From Stichopus chloronotus (lineage: Eukaryota; Echinodermata; Holothuroidea; Aspidochirotida; Stichopodidae), in assembly GCA_021234535.1 (NCBI GenBank), contig CM037843.1, forward strand, positions 1,442,021 through 1,506,020: a stretch of 64,000 nucleotides of DNA, read 5' to 3'. Below, in pieces: positions 41,833-54,317 of the stretch. The notes beneath the pieces were generated by a model. The model ran no database searches and had not been told where the DNA came from. It saw only the letters and a list, made by a program, of their open reading frames with translations. How positions within the stretch are numbered: position 1 is the first letter of the stretch; each line of letters starts with the position of its first letter. A program made the position numbers and the translations under genes.

Positions 41833-42130
41833 AGAAAGGGGAGGGGAAAGGGGAGGGGAAAGGGAGGGAATTGGGAAAGGGGAGTGGAAAGGTAGGAGGG
41901 GAAAAAGGGGAGGGGAAATGGGAGGGAAAGGGGAGGGGAATGGGGAGGGAAGGGTAGGGGAATGCAAAGGGGAAAGGAGGGGAAAGGGGAGGGGAAAGGG
42001 GAGGGAGTTGGGGATTTTTTTTCTTAGGGGAGGGGAAACTTTTTTTTAAAGGTTTTCCATTGTTGAGGGGAGGTTTAAGGTGAGGGTTTTCCGGAGGGTT
42101 TTTTTCGGAGGAAAGGGGAGGGGAAAGGGG
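41833..42130. repeat. Purine-rich minisatellite (GGGGAGGGGAAA)n
   Basis: An irregular array of GGGGAGGGGAAA-type units of about 12 bases, interrupted by a T-containing segment at about 42013-42105. Runs of four G recur every 4-8 bases, so the plus strand has strong G-quadruplex potential. Open frames read through it on the minus strand encode only Pro/Ser/Leu repeats and are not genes. Confidence 0.92.
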
Positions 42131-42139
42131 TTTGCGCAA

Positions 42140-44620
42140 GGCACTCTTGAAGCCAGGTCATATTTCTACAAAGGTAGAAACAGAGGGTAAGATACCCACG
42201 GGAATTCCAGTGGGCAAGTGTGACTTAATGTTGATTTTTGTTCACCCCCCAAAATTCTTTCACCCCGTCTCCCCGAGAGTACGAGCCTGGCATACGATAT
42301 CTACCATGAAAAAAGTCAGTACAGCTGCTCACTACGAATAGAGTAACGTTGCTAACAGCTCTAAGGATATAGACCTACACCCACCCAGAACAGAAAAACA
42401 TGGCGACGTTGAACTTCGTTACTGTTTGTGGCAAATCTGAGTCGTTCAGCCGAGGATGGCCGTTGGGACCGTAATACCGTCTCCGGTAATTGTTATTTAC
42501 GAGACTCAGTTCCACGAGGAGCCGATATCAAATTTTCATAAATATGTGGTCTTTTGTTTGATGATTCGAATGCGGGGGGAGGGGAATTAAGGGAGACACT
42601 ATTGTTGAACTGTTGAGAACTTTGGAATCTCATGGTGAATGCACTAACGATGAATCATAGCAACAAGTAAGATGCTGGAAAAATTCTCAGAAATAAAAAA
42701 GAATGCAAGTGGTGGGTGGACATAGGAGTAAGAGAAAATCAACAAAATCGAACTTCACATTTTTGTTTTAGCACAGAACACCTTCTCCACGAATGAGACG
42801 GCATACGATTATTAGAGACAAAATGGTGGATGGGGTTGGCTTCGACTCTAGGAACATGAAACAACAAGTAATATGAAAAAAAAAAAGAAAGAGAAATGGA
42901 AATTTAACATTAACGTCAAATTGACCAGAAACGTTTTAGATGCATACCAGCCTTACTAGGCTCGGATCTGCCGTTATATTGTGGTGCACTTTTTAAGTGG
43001 CATCAGCACTCGCTTCAGTACAGGTGATTTAAAGGAAAAATGCAGTTGCCCCATACTGACTTAGTATAACCACAGATGCTAATTCATGATGGCCTTTTTT
43101 TTTTCATTATGTGATATCATTTTTGTCGTTGAATTGCTTAATTTTGCATTGTAACACCTTTGTGGAATGTTAGTGACATTCTGCAACATCACGAAAAATA
43201 CTAATAGGAGAAACGAGAAGAGAATCGCAAGATTTCGACGAATTTTCAAATAAAATAAAGTATAGAAGACTGCTTATTAACTTTAAGTGGCCGAGTTTGT
43301 ACTGGAGAGAGGCTGTTTGTCCGGGATATATAGGTACATGCGTTGTGAAAAAAAGTAGGGACGTTGTCTTAGAATTAGAAACAAGACAACATACCCCCTC
43401 CCCCCGTGGCAAGTATGGCACATAAGAAGTGGACTTGATTATAGCTTTCACGTATCATTGAAATTTAGAGTTCAAGTTCTATGGTTGTCCCAGATTTGCT
43501 TCATGCGAAAGTTCTACCTGGTTACCGACCTACATCTGTGGTCGTAGGATAACTCTAATTTAAACTCTAACTCTAATTTAAAACAAAAATAAATAAAAGA
43601 TTTATACGCTTATTATTGTGTTAGCATGTTAAATGTTGAAACCTGAGTCTGGAGGTGTGGTTATTTTTATCGATACCCGTTCTATAACAGTAAGTGCGAA
43701 GAAACTGGAGGAACGCCTACATACGAACGCCTACATACGGTAGGCTACATAAACCATAAAGCAGTGAAGTATGGTACGTAGTCAGCATGGAAAAACCCTC
43801 TACTAACTGAAAAAAGGGTTCCTACTTCGTTCTCCCCTGTAATATAGCCTTGGTTCAATACTTTTATAACACAATTGTGCCTTGGTCACCAGAGTATTGT
43901 TTATATCAAGCACCATGGGATTAACTGTCCAACACAAGACAGATATTTATGTATTTCTTTGGGAGAAAGGCAAATAATCGATAAAAGAAAAAAAGAATCG
44001 AAAGTTCAGTTATCCTTGACAACCGATGAGTCCAAGTAACTAAATACGATACGAAATGCTTCTTGTTGGAAGCGTGGAAATGTTGTTTAACCTTCTACTG
44101 TAAAGTGAGCTAAGTTTGGACCTTGGCAAAAGAGCGGTTGAGTGAAAACTTTATTTACACTGCACTGGACATAAGGTTGATTGGAATAGAGCCTAAATTC
44201 AGCCTAATTTTGTTTTTTTCGTAAAACTACGTTTCACAGTCCAATTCGCCCTGAAAGTCAACCTTTGATCCCAATGAATTGGTGACTTCAAGATTAGTGA
44301 GTAACACTGCGGTAACCTGCCTTCGATGAAAAGTTGATGTAGAGAAAGGTTGAGAAACGAAAATCGATGATTGACAAACTAAGCCTTTCATTCGAGGTTA
44401 AACCCAGAGAGGTTAGAACCATAGGGGAAGAACCATAGCGATAGATATGATATCCGAAAACACTTCCAACTTGCTCCATATATACGATCTAATCCATTTA
44501 CAATGTAACTTGTCAAAGTGGCTTGGTTTGCTTTTAATCCTGTTTAATGCTAAACGTTTCACTAACGTATGGGCACTATGATGTATGGGCCTATTCTTTA
44601 CACAGGGACGTCGCGAACGG
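42140..44620. other. No gene identified; 14-bp perfect tandem duplication at 43711-43738
   Basis: The duplication is gaacgcctacatac twice without a gap. Otherwise AT-rich with short unsupported frames. Confidence 0.4.
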
Positions 44621-44629
44621 ACGGCGGGT

Positions 44630-44643
44630 GGGGGGGGGGGGGG
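44630..44643. repeat. Poly-G run of 14
   Basis: Uninterrupted G run that begins the repeat-rich block to the right. Confidence 0.9.
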
Positions 44644-44689
44644 TCGGTGTCCACTCCAGCGACGATAGTTGACAAATCTGAAATAACCG

Positions 44690-46530
44690 ACAGTTGAAAT
44701 TTTCGTATCCCACTCTCGCACATTTTATGACATCTAAAGATGCCAAATATTCATACACCAGATTGTGTCTAAGGTTAACTGGTAATTGAAAAAGTTCCTC
44801 AGTAAAATTGGAACTTCTCATATTTCAGTCTAGGGGTGCTGATAGTTGGAAAATCTGAAATACTAATTGTAAATACCAGTTGTTTCATATCTCAGTTTGT
44901 CACTGGCATTTTATGACTTTAAAAGACGCCAGATATTGCACTAGACTCCATCTAAGGTTACCTAATAGGTAATAAATTTCTCAAAACGGGGGATGATGAC
45001 GCCCCTCCGTTACGACCTCTCCCAGGCCAACCATCACTCATCTCATGCTTCCCCCCTCCCCCTCACTACTCAAAATGCTATTGCGTGAAAAATCACGGCG
45101 GCTATAATTAACAAAAGTTATCGCACAAGAACTAGCTCTAGTAGATACTAGCGCTTTTCTATGTTAGGCAATCATAGACTGCATGTTGTGGAAAACTAAG
45201 TAACAAACTGTAATCACCAGAGAGCAAAAACTTTCGAATAAGTTTTTGGAAACTAGAATTTCTACAGAAAAATATTATGTGACTGCAATAGATGCAAAAT
45301 AGTGCACCAGATTTTGTCTAAGGTTATACAGGGTAGTTGAAAATTTCTCAATCAGAAAGTCAAAGCGGACTCAGTGATTCTTTGCCAATATTTATTAAAA
45401 ACAAAGGATAAGCAACGTACAAATCATTAGAAATCAAATGCCTTACCCTTCATGAGGTACCACGCCTACAATGTTTTCAAATTATGATTTTTGTTGAAAT
45501 TTTCTCATGTAACCTTTGACCAACATAAAAAACACATCACATCACCGGGTTCACCTACTCATCAAGAGCTGCGAATGTTGACTGAACACTTCCAGCAACA
45601 TTCAGTCACTGAGATATCAAACTTCAACCTCTTTTGACCTCAAATGACCTTTGAACTCACTGAAAATCACTAGGGATCATCGACTTACAATTCGCAACCT
45701 TCACGTCCAGCTTGCAGCTCCAGTTCCTTTATTGAGATGACATGTTTACAAAGTTTTCAAACTATGACCTATACTGACCTCATGTTACCTTTGACCTTCC
45801 CAAAACTCTGAAGAAATCATATATGTACTGATAAGAAGCTACCAATGTTTACAGTTTGAAGTTCCACCATCATTCAATTGCTGAGATATCTTCCTTAGTA
45901 GGTTTCACACTTTCCCCTCTGGTGACCGCAAATGACCTTTGACCTACCTGAATAAGAATAGGGATCATCTACTCAGAATGGACTACCTACATAACAACTT
46001 TGAAGTTCAAGTACTGTAACCATTTCTTCTTGGGATTCTCTGTTTACAAGCCAAGGCGTCACATACACACACAGACACACACGGCATCACCATCACATAC
46101 GTACATTCCTTGCCTGTAAAAAGGAAAAAAAACTGTTGGATTAACTTTTCTAGAAACTACGATTTCTTGCGAAAAAATATGACTTCAAAAGACGCCAAGT
46201 ACTGCATCAAATTGCATCTAAGTTTACTTGGTTACTGAAAAATTTCTCAAACCCCTTACACCCCTTACCCCCAGGCCAGTCATCACTCAAAACACCATGT
46301 ATGGAAGCATATTTTAATCAAGATGGCTCCACTTTGTTATGCACTTCTCGACCGTCGTAGCAAGAATAAAAAAAAACCCAAATCGCCAGAAAGTAAAAAC
46401 TGTTGGAGAAACATTTTTGGAAACTAGGATTCCTCATGAAACAAGTGTGACTGCAGAAGATCCAAAATAGAGCACTAGATTTTGTCTATGGTTATATGGT
46501 AGTTGAAAAGTTTCTCAAAAGGACGGGTCA
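44690..46530. repeat. Repeat-rich block with at least five diverged copies of one module
   Basis: Five segments (about 44697-44800, 44875-44990, 45232-45360, 46135-46255 and 46400-46525) share the order: gaaactaggattcc-like, tgtgactgcaa/gatgcaaaat-like, gcaccagattttgtctaaggtta-like, and gttgaaaatttctcaa-like. Between copies 3 and 4 lies the longest TGACCTTTGACCT repeat of the window. The spacing is uneven, so this is an eroded composite element or old segmental duplication. Confidence 0.75.
45405..46085. repeat. TGACCTTTGACCT repeat, three subunits, ending in CA tract
   Basis: Three consecutive subunits of roughly 150-190 bases each contain ctgagatatc or an equivalent, a TGACCTTTGA-type site and a gggatcatctactca-type phrase. 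The site at 45933-45945 is a perfect TGACCTTTGACCT; 45645-45657 has one change. The block ends in (CA)n at about 46063-46083. Confidence 0.8.
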
Positions 46531-46599
46531 CCCTCCCCTTAGACCCCTGCCCTAGGCTGGCAAATCTCATCAAAATATTTTAGACCCCGCAATGAACAT

Positions 46600-48090
46600 G
46601 CCACCATTCGCAATTTCTGTCTTGCCAATTTGCCAAATAAAATATGTATATCTATTAGTCATGGACGAATCCAATGGAAGGGTGTAGAAGATGCTTAGCC
46701 CCTCAGTGAAGAAAAAAGTGGGAGACTAAAGGTATGTTCAGCCAAGTACTCCAAGAAAAAAATCATGGCAGATGCATAAATCACTATGATTCTGGTATCA
46801 CCTGAATACAACTGGTATGTATTCACATTTTTCACAGATTTTTTTTCTTTCACATGAAGTGAGGAATTGCAGACAGGAAATCCATATATCAAGGCTGTGT
46901 GCAGGCAGCCCAAGTACACTCGGGAAGAGACTTTTCCAGACATTTGGAGGGTTTGAAAAGCAAAATTTTCCTGTGAGCTCTGGGCCAACCAATTGTGATA
47001 TTCAACTGAGATTGTCTGCTGTTACGAAGGTCCCCCTCCCCAATATTTTTTTGTCTGTTAAACCAAGTCTGGTAGTGCCCTTTTCGTAAAGACTGCGCCC
47101 CTGCTTTATAAAATTGTGGATACATTCCTGATAAGCTATTGTTCGACACTGTAACGGTGGTGGCATAACTCAGTTGAGAATAAAAAAACGTCCAGCCAGG
47201 CGGAATTTTGGACCTTCACGACCCCCTAAAGATATGACCGTAGTGATGGTCCTGACTTTACGGATTCATTTTTTCCCTGCTATAGTACGAGCGACAAACC
47301 ACCAAAGTTGGAGACATTTGAGATTACAGAGCTGAACATTAGAGAGAGTAGCAGCTGGTACCTGCAAAATGAGCAAAGATGCCAAAAGGGCAGTTTTCAG
47401 TGACCCATGACCATAAGTCTATGCCTCATTGAGTTTTTATACCAGTTATGGGATATATTAGTGTGAAATACCATGTATGCTGATATTTGTACTGTTGCTC
47501 AACCTAAAATAAACTTAGAAGGAAGAAGGAATAATGAGGTTGAATGTTTTTTTTTTTTTTGCTTAAAATTGAGACTACCTGCTTTTTAAATTTGATTAGT
47601 GTACAAAATGTATGAATTGCATGTAAACAAAACAGTTAAACAGTTTTCTGGCTGATCTGTTTTATCATGGTCCAGAAGATGTGTTAAATACATCTTACAA
47701 AAATTGTCAAATAAATAGAGGATTTTCTTAGCACAGGACATTCCTCATAGCATGTACTGAAACATCGTATTTGTGAGAATACTAAACAAGGCAAGCTATG
47801 TTTGAGCACTCTCTTCCAGGTCTTTTCAAAACACTAGAAAGTTTATGTCGAAAAACTGACTTTAAATACGACTGGTCTTTTATGCACAAAAAATCTCTAT
47901 TATCTGAAAAAACATACTACAAGACAAGGACATTGTTTTGTCAACATGTGTGCCAGTCTAATCAACTGCTTTTCACTGTGCAAATTCCCCTTTGATCTCT
48001 CTTCTGAAGGAAACGATTACCCCTTTCCCCATCCACCATGTCTGCCTTAATCAAAACTTTAAACAGGAAATCGCATATAGGTGAATATTA
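46600..48090. other. No gene identified
   Basis: Overlapping frames on both strands at 46695-47149 have no domain or splice context. Remaining sequence is AT-rich. Confidence 0.4.
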
Positions 48091-48097
48091 GACTTAC

Positions 48098-48204
48098 CTT
48101 CTTCCAACTTTATTTGGTGCAACCTTTGGCGATCAAATAGGTTACAGATACTTAAAGCAACAACTTCCAAATTTTTATCACATTGTTTTCTCACATGTAT
48201 CATG
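48098..48204 (-). CDS. Possible exon with strong donor, unrecognised
   Basis: On the minus strand a frame reads MIHVRKQCDKN, then NLFDRQRLHQIKLEE, and stops at a strong donor GAAG|GTAAGT. The peptide has a protein-like mix of residues. Its left end is unclear: an ATG near 48204 or an acceptor at about 48217 are both possible, and no partner exon was found at lower coordinates. Treat as a candidate only. Confidence 0.22.
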
Positions 48205-48439
48205 AAAAATTGATCACCTAACCTAAGTCCCCACCCAATGGTCATTCACTGGGAGACACTTTACAAGATATTGATCAGTTCTTATAAAAAATACAGACCG
48301 CACAAAAATTCCTTCATTGAAAGAACAATTTATATTTGCAAACAATATGTACAATGACTAATTATATTACAATAATGGAGGCTTACTCGTAAGTCCTAGT
48401 AATAGCTTTGTATGTCCACCTAAAAGCAAATTAGGGCTC

Positions 48440-51400
48440 TTATAACAAGAAGTACATAAATAACTTAGAAAAACTTGGTCCATCTGACACAAAAAGAAAG
48501 AAAAAAACAACAGATAAATATATCCATAAAGGAAACAAAAAAGTCATCCCCACATTTGGTTTGGGCCATGGAAGCTTTGTACGACCTTTCAGTGCAGCAT
48601 AAAATGGTTTCTTATTCAGATCTTCCATATTGGACTAAGCTTTATCCAGACTAAATCCAAAGGTAGACTACCCTGGGCATTCAGAAAGGTATACATGAGA
48701 TTACCGATGGTATCAGTCAGGGTACCAAACAGCTGTTTGCCGACAGGGGTGACACTGGTAGTGGTGCAATGTACTTGACCATATTTGGAAAATGTATCAT
48801 ATATAGCACGAGAAACGATGACACAAAATGCTTTAAAGTTGACTTTAAAGATGAAAACCAAGTATTATACCATTTCGATGGATTACAGAGCTCCTTGGCT
48901 AAAATAAGTTTCACATGTTTAACCTTTTACATTGATGGCTAAATATAAAATACAAAGGTACAACAAACTTGCCATTACGAAGCTGTAATTTAACAGATGT
49001 AATTAAAACTTACACATAAACTAATGGCTGTTGGGTGTTAACAGAAATAGATTTAATATTATCGTAAACAGAGAACAGAAATGTCAACTCTGTAGGTACA
49101 AAGGAAGAGCTTGCTTTAACCAATTCACAGTCATCTAAAGGAAAAGCATAATGCTACTTCTCAACAACTACAGACAAAGCCAAAGAAGAACATGTGACTC
49201 TGGACACTTATGCATATTCATGTCGTTTATCTTGAGACTTGAATTCCAATGTGATGGCCCTGGCTCTGAAAATTACAAGATGCAGGACTTACAAAAGCAG
49301 TACATGAAGGCTTTTAAGAACTGTCTATTAAATTAACAATCACATGTTGCGCGGAAGATCAGAAGTTTCATGAAAAAATGTTTCTATGGTAACAAATTAC
49401 TGTTCTCACATAAACCAAGGAGAAATGGCAGCAAAATGAGAAAAAAAAAAAACATCATCAAAATCATCACAGGTCCACAGAATGACCCTACTGGAAGATA
49501 CAACTTCTTCAAAATTTTTCTGTCATACAGAGTTGATTAAAAGTGACATAATATATGTACTGAAATTTGCATATTTTTTGTTGTTCTTATGATGCATATA
49601 CTTGCATTGAATAGAAACAAAGGAACATAGGATAAAAACAGAATAATATTTTGTTTATCAAAAATCCATAATGTTGAGTTGAGAGGTGGGGTAGGAAAAT
49701 AAGAAAGCCACATTTTTCATTTTGAATGTTGAAACAGATGAATTAAAACTTGTGGACAGGTTGACCTGGTACTGACATAATATGTGTATGAGCCAAAACT
49801 TGATCAGATTTTAGTTTATACTTGGAGTTTTAGATATCGCAATTCACACATTCATCGGTAACATTGTTGATATCATGACCTTGGCATGACAATGTTAGAA
49901 TGAAGATAAGGAGACAACAATTAAAAATGCACAGGAGGTAGAAAAGTGTTTACAAAAAAACCAATGTTGCAGTTCTTTGACGACTGAGCTTTCAGTTATT
50001 TACCATTTTACCCCACAGTCCTAAAACTGCAGTTATCTTGGCTGCAGGTATCAAAGCAGCGTCAACGGGATAGCAGTCACGAACGCACGCGAAAGAAAAT
50101 GAAGGGTATGGTGTTGTCATAATCTCTTACAAAAGAAGCAAGAGCCAAAGCCGTCCAGTGACGTCAATTGTTTAAAACAGCAGAGAATCATCAGCAGGTA
50201 ATTCCAGGATCAATGTTACTGCAAGCCTTCACTCCAAAATATTTAACTCAGCTACTGTTATTGCTCTTCCATTCAAGGCAAGAAAATTTGAAAAGATAGA
50301 AAAAGAGGGAAAAGATCTTGGAATGAATCCCTTTCTGAGATATCAGGCTTATAAGTACAAATGCCTGCTGAAGCTTTTCTCCAAAACCAAATGCAGCTTT
50401 CTTCCCACTGGGGTTAGAGTTAAAATGCCATAAAATACAATATGAAGTCCCTTGCATAACCTTTTTTTCTCCTAACATGGCATGCTATCCACTTGGAATA
50501 ATCAGATCAACAAAAGACCTAAAACGTTAATTGCTTTCCTACTTGTTTTTCTACTTGAAAACATGACAAACAGATAGCAGGAGATTGTGGAGATCATTCC
50601 AATGTGTCTTACCATCTCATCAGTCATTTTCCAGAGTATGCAATCCTTACAGCAAAAACCAACAACTAATTTTGGATAATTAATTTTGCATGGTAACCTT
50701 AAGGGCTGTTCCACAAAGAGTTTTACATCAGACGATCTCCTTTCCCTGAAGTTTTTTTTTTTTTTTTTTGCAGCCTCCCCATTATCCAGAATTAACAATT
50801 TTGTCCTTGAAATACCTCAGGGGAATACTAGGCTGGCTTGGAGATAAGACAAGAGTTAGAGAACTAATGACTCTTATGCAAATCACTTGGAAGGGAAATT
50901 AAAACTGTGGCTGTTCGACCAGAAGGGTGCTCAAGGCAGACAGGAATTTCATTCTAGATTGTGCATGTTGACATTGCATCTAATGGCAGCTACACGCCTA
51001 CTTTGAAAAAAGAGTGTTGTAATTTGATGAAGGGGACAGCCAACAGCAAGCATCAATTGAACGTTTTTTCACATAATAGTAGCACCTTGTGGTAGGAATC
51101 ACGACAATGAAAATGATCTTCAAAATTAAACAGAAAAACAGGAGCAAACACACACAATGTACCTCAAAACTTAAAAACAGAACATAAAACTTTTTATTCT
51201 TTTTTGATTTGCCATCCAAAAAATTTTTGTTGGGTGCACAATAGACCCCACTCTGTTGAAAGTGAATTAGGAAAGATACAGAACAATGCCACAGCAAAGT
51301 GGGAGGGGAGGGGGGGGGAGCAGGGAGAGCATGGTGTCATGTCTCCTAGATTAATGCAACACTTCTCATTGCCCTCATTTTCAGATCATTCCAGCTGACA

Positions 51401-51600
51401 TCTCTCCTCCTGAACAAAACATACTGCATAACTATGGACGATGCCATTCAACAGTGGAATCGTGACAAATACTGTCTGTCTTGGTGAAGCCCAGTCATGA
51501 TAACAGAAAAGGTCTGGACTGACAAGAGGGAATAATAGAACAAACCATCCAATAATGACTTTTGCAGGTTTTTATGCTTTGTTGCAGTCCAGCCATACCT
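48440..51600. other. No gene established; several weak minus-strand frames
   Basis: Frames at 48440-48628 and 48616-48861 lack splice signals in a matching phase. The region resembles intron or 3' UTR sequence with many TTTATT/AATAAA-like motifs, but I cannot attach it to a gene. Confidence 0.35.
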
Positions 51601-51639
51601 GCTAATGTAAGGTCAACACCCTGGTATGCTTTCCTTTCA

Positions 51640-51920
51640 GAGGACCATCGGACATCAAGCAACCAATACCATTACCAAAGATCCTCTAGGATAGCCATAG
51701 GGAATCAAGGTACCCATACTTTTACCAAAGATCCTCTATGACGGCCATAGAACATCCAGGAAACCAAACCATTACCAAAGATCACCCAGGATGGCCATGG
51801 AACATCAAGTGACCCATACCATTATAAAAGATTCTCTAGGATAGCCATAGAACATCAAGAAACCCATACCATTATTAACAATCCTCTGAGATGGCCTTCA
51901 CATGTACCTCAGCAAACCTT
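51640..51920. repeat. 50-bp tandem repeat, 5-6 copies
   Basis: The phrase accaaagatcctct starts at 51674, 51724 and 51774 and continues diverged at 51824 and 51874, exactly 50 bases apart. Each unit has ggccatagaacatcaag and cccataccatt. Divergence rises at both ends. Confidence 0.93.
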
Positions 51921-51949
51921 CACCACTACCAAAGATCCCCTCAAAAACA

Positions 51950-54060
51950 CACATAACCATATTCTAAGATCTTGAGAGTATCAATAAATGACCCTTCCTC
52001 AAATCCCAGCCAGAAAACTCAAATGGTAAGTCAGCTGAAGTAATATGATTTGCAACAATTTAGTTTAATATCTGCAATGTTACCCTTAAGCCAGTCAGTA
52101 AATGATCTAGGAACTTTCTTTTGGCATTGAATTTTAATCTATCTATCAATAATAAACAATAAATCTTATACAAAATCCAACTCAAACAAAGTGCACTTAC
52201 AAAACTTAAACAGCTGTTTGCAAAACCAATGTAAACTATTTAAATAAATCAATTAACTATCTTTTCTTCCATTTTTAATTACCAACTCAAAAAAGTTTCT
52301 CTTTCTCTTTACAATCCCTTTGGAGTTATTAATTCCTCTAGAAATAAACCATAATTTTTGTATTTGTACATTCAGTTCCTTCAACTACTCTGTTCTCTTG
52401 TCTACTGACAAAACTCACTCAATACACTGAAAAATCTCACAACATTGATTCTTTTCAAAAAAACACAGCTCTTTGGCACAAACAGAAAATCCACTGCCTC
52501 ATGACACATTTACACTGACAACCGGACGGATGTATCCATCACCCGACTGCTGCCTCATTTGATTATCCTAAGGGTGTACCATCATCCAACAGGAGGAAAC
52601 GGAAGTGATGATGATGAAGAAAAGGGTTTCAAAATCATCCTCTCTCACTGCTGATGAGGTTTATACCAATCATGTCTCCACACCCATTTACATGTACATG
52701 GTCCTCATATCAATCCTCCATATACTGGTTTCCATGGATACACAAAAAGAATATTTTGATGTCAGCATGACAGGAAGCTCAAAAGGATGATTTACCGACC
52801 ACTGAAATTAACAAACCGTAGTTTGAGTCAAATTAGATAATTCACCAAATTCTACAAGAACATTTAGTCAGGGAAACAATGAAATGATATGGCAAAGAAC
52901 CTCAATGCAGAACAAAAGAATTAAGGACTGCAGGTTAACTCATCCCCGTATGCACTAATCAACGTTTTGACATTTCTTTTAAGGAGTACAAGCTATTTGA
53001 ATGGGGAACACAAGTCATATTACTGTACCCTCCGATACTGAAGCTACCATGTATAGTGTTAACTTGTATGATATGAGTTACATGTTAACACAGAGAACAT
53101 TACACACTTAATTCAATAAGCTATGCATGCAAACAAATTTGAATCCCCATGCTAACATGTAAGCCAACATACGATGAACACCAAACAGATTTCAGAGAAA
53201 ATACAGGAACTGATGTAAGTGACCAAATTTTCCTCTCATGAATAAGATTGATGGTCTCAAGTCTTGGCAGGAATAAAATCTTAGTTCATTTGTTTTCGCC
53301 ACATTGTAAGGCTCAAACATGCAAAGAATGCAACATAAATGATTACGACATAGCCTGGACATTATGTCTGCCCTCATCCAGACCCACGTAAAAAGTTAAC
53401 GCATACTGTTCACTCATTAGGCTACACCATTGTATTAGTACATGCTTGTTATTAATATCACTCTGGCAGGATTTTGGAGGCAGAGATTTGTACAAGTTCA
53501 GTTTTGGTCAATGACTAACCTTTAAGAGTAACCAACAGCAGATATAAGTGACATCACTCATATTATCAGATTTGATTGAATTTAATACCAGGGAGGAATA
53601 CTTTGTCAAAGTGATTGGAAAAATATTGTAAGAAAGATATCAGGGTAGGACAAATACCTGGTAAACTGGCCATTACTTACAGATGACTAGAGGAACATAA
53701 CCTTTGTCTAGTACTTGGGCAAATGGATTATCGGGCAAGATGAAATGGGGATTTATGATGGACTGAATGATAATTATATTTTTCTAGCCTTTTACAGAGA
53801 AAATTTATAGTCAATTGTTGGGGATAACCAATCTAAAGTTACCAGACTGGCTATGCTGACAGGAGAGTCTTATCTCCATTTGATTGTGAATACAGAAATG
53901 TCAGACCCTGGGGGAGGTTGATGCCTTAAACCAAAGTGACTCTATATCAGTCTCTGGCTTGCAGAAACATTTTTGTTTCCTGAAAACAGTTTTGCTTCTG
54001 AAAACAGCAAATGAAAGGAAGATCCTGTGTAAGTCATTTTTCATTGTCCAGTTTTAAGTG
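51950..54060. other. No gene identified
   Basis: AT-rich sequence without supported exons or arrays. Confidence 0.4.
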
Positions 54061-54066
54061 ATGTCC

Positions 54067-54317
54067 TCTCTGTAAAAATAATTTCATGTCTCTTTCTGGG
54101 CTTCCTTCGATGACAAATTATTCGTATCAGTCTCGTTGCTTGCTTCAAATCGCCGCGGCCACAATGGAAAGTTCTTCCAAAGCGCTTGCTGCAGTAATTC
54201 ATCGCTTTTTGTTTTGTTACTTCTGCTTAGCAACTAAACCGGTCTTCTTCATCAACTCACTTTTATCCAGCCGCTCTTGACCAGAAAGTTGACGATCCGT
54301 CGACGATGAGATTTGTC
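54067..54317 (-). CDS. Possible terminal exon(s) in two successive frames, unrecognised
   Basis: GC-richer than its surroundings. On the minus strand one frame reads hydrophilic sequence ending ERLDKSELMKKTGLVAKQK and TAA at about 54210. The frame one base over is open across the next stretch, with SDELLQQALWKNFPLWPRR and a stop at about 54085. The two together look like one protein broken by a frameshift, or a 3' end followed by a chance frame. Other frames here are also open, including a plus-strand one. There is a GTGAGT donor at about 54260 on the minus strand, so splicing could also explain part of it. Confidence 0.3.

Noticed and set aside
41755..42139. Proline-rich minus-strand frames of 70 and 118 residues
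   Set aside because: They are read-through of the GGGGAGGGGAAA minisatellite, so the open frame follows from the repeat.
46695..47149. Four overlapping frames on both strands
   Set aside because: No domain, no splice context; sequence merges into the adjacent repeat-rich block.
48616..48861. 81-residue minus-strand frame with protein-like text
   Set aside because: No splice sites or start context, and the overlapping frame in another phase is equally open; insufficient to call.
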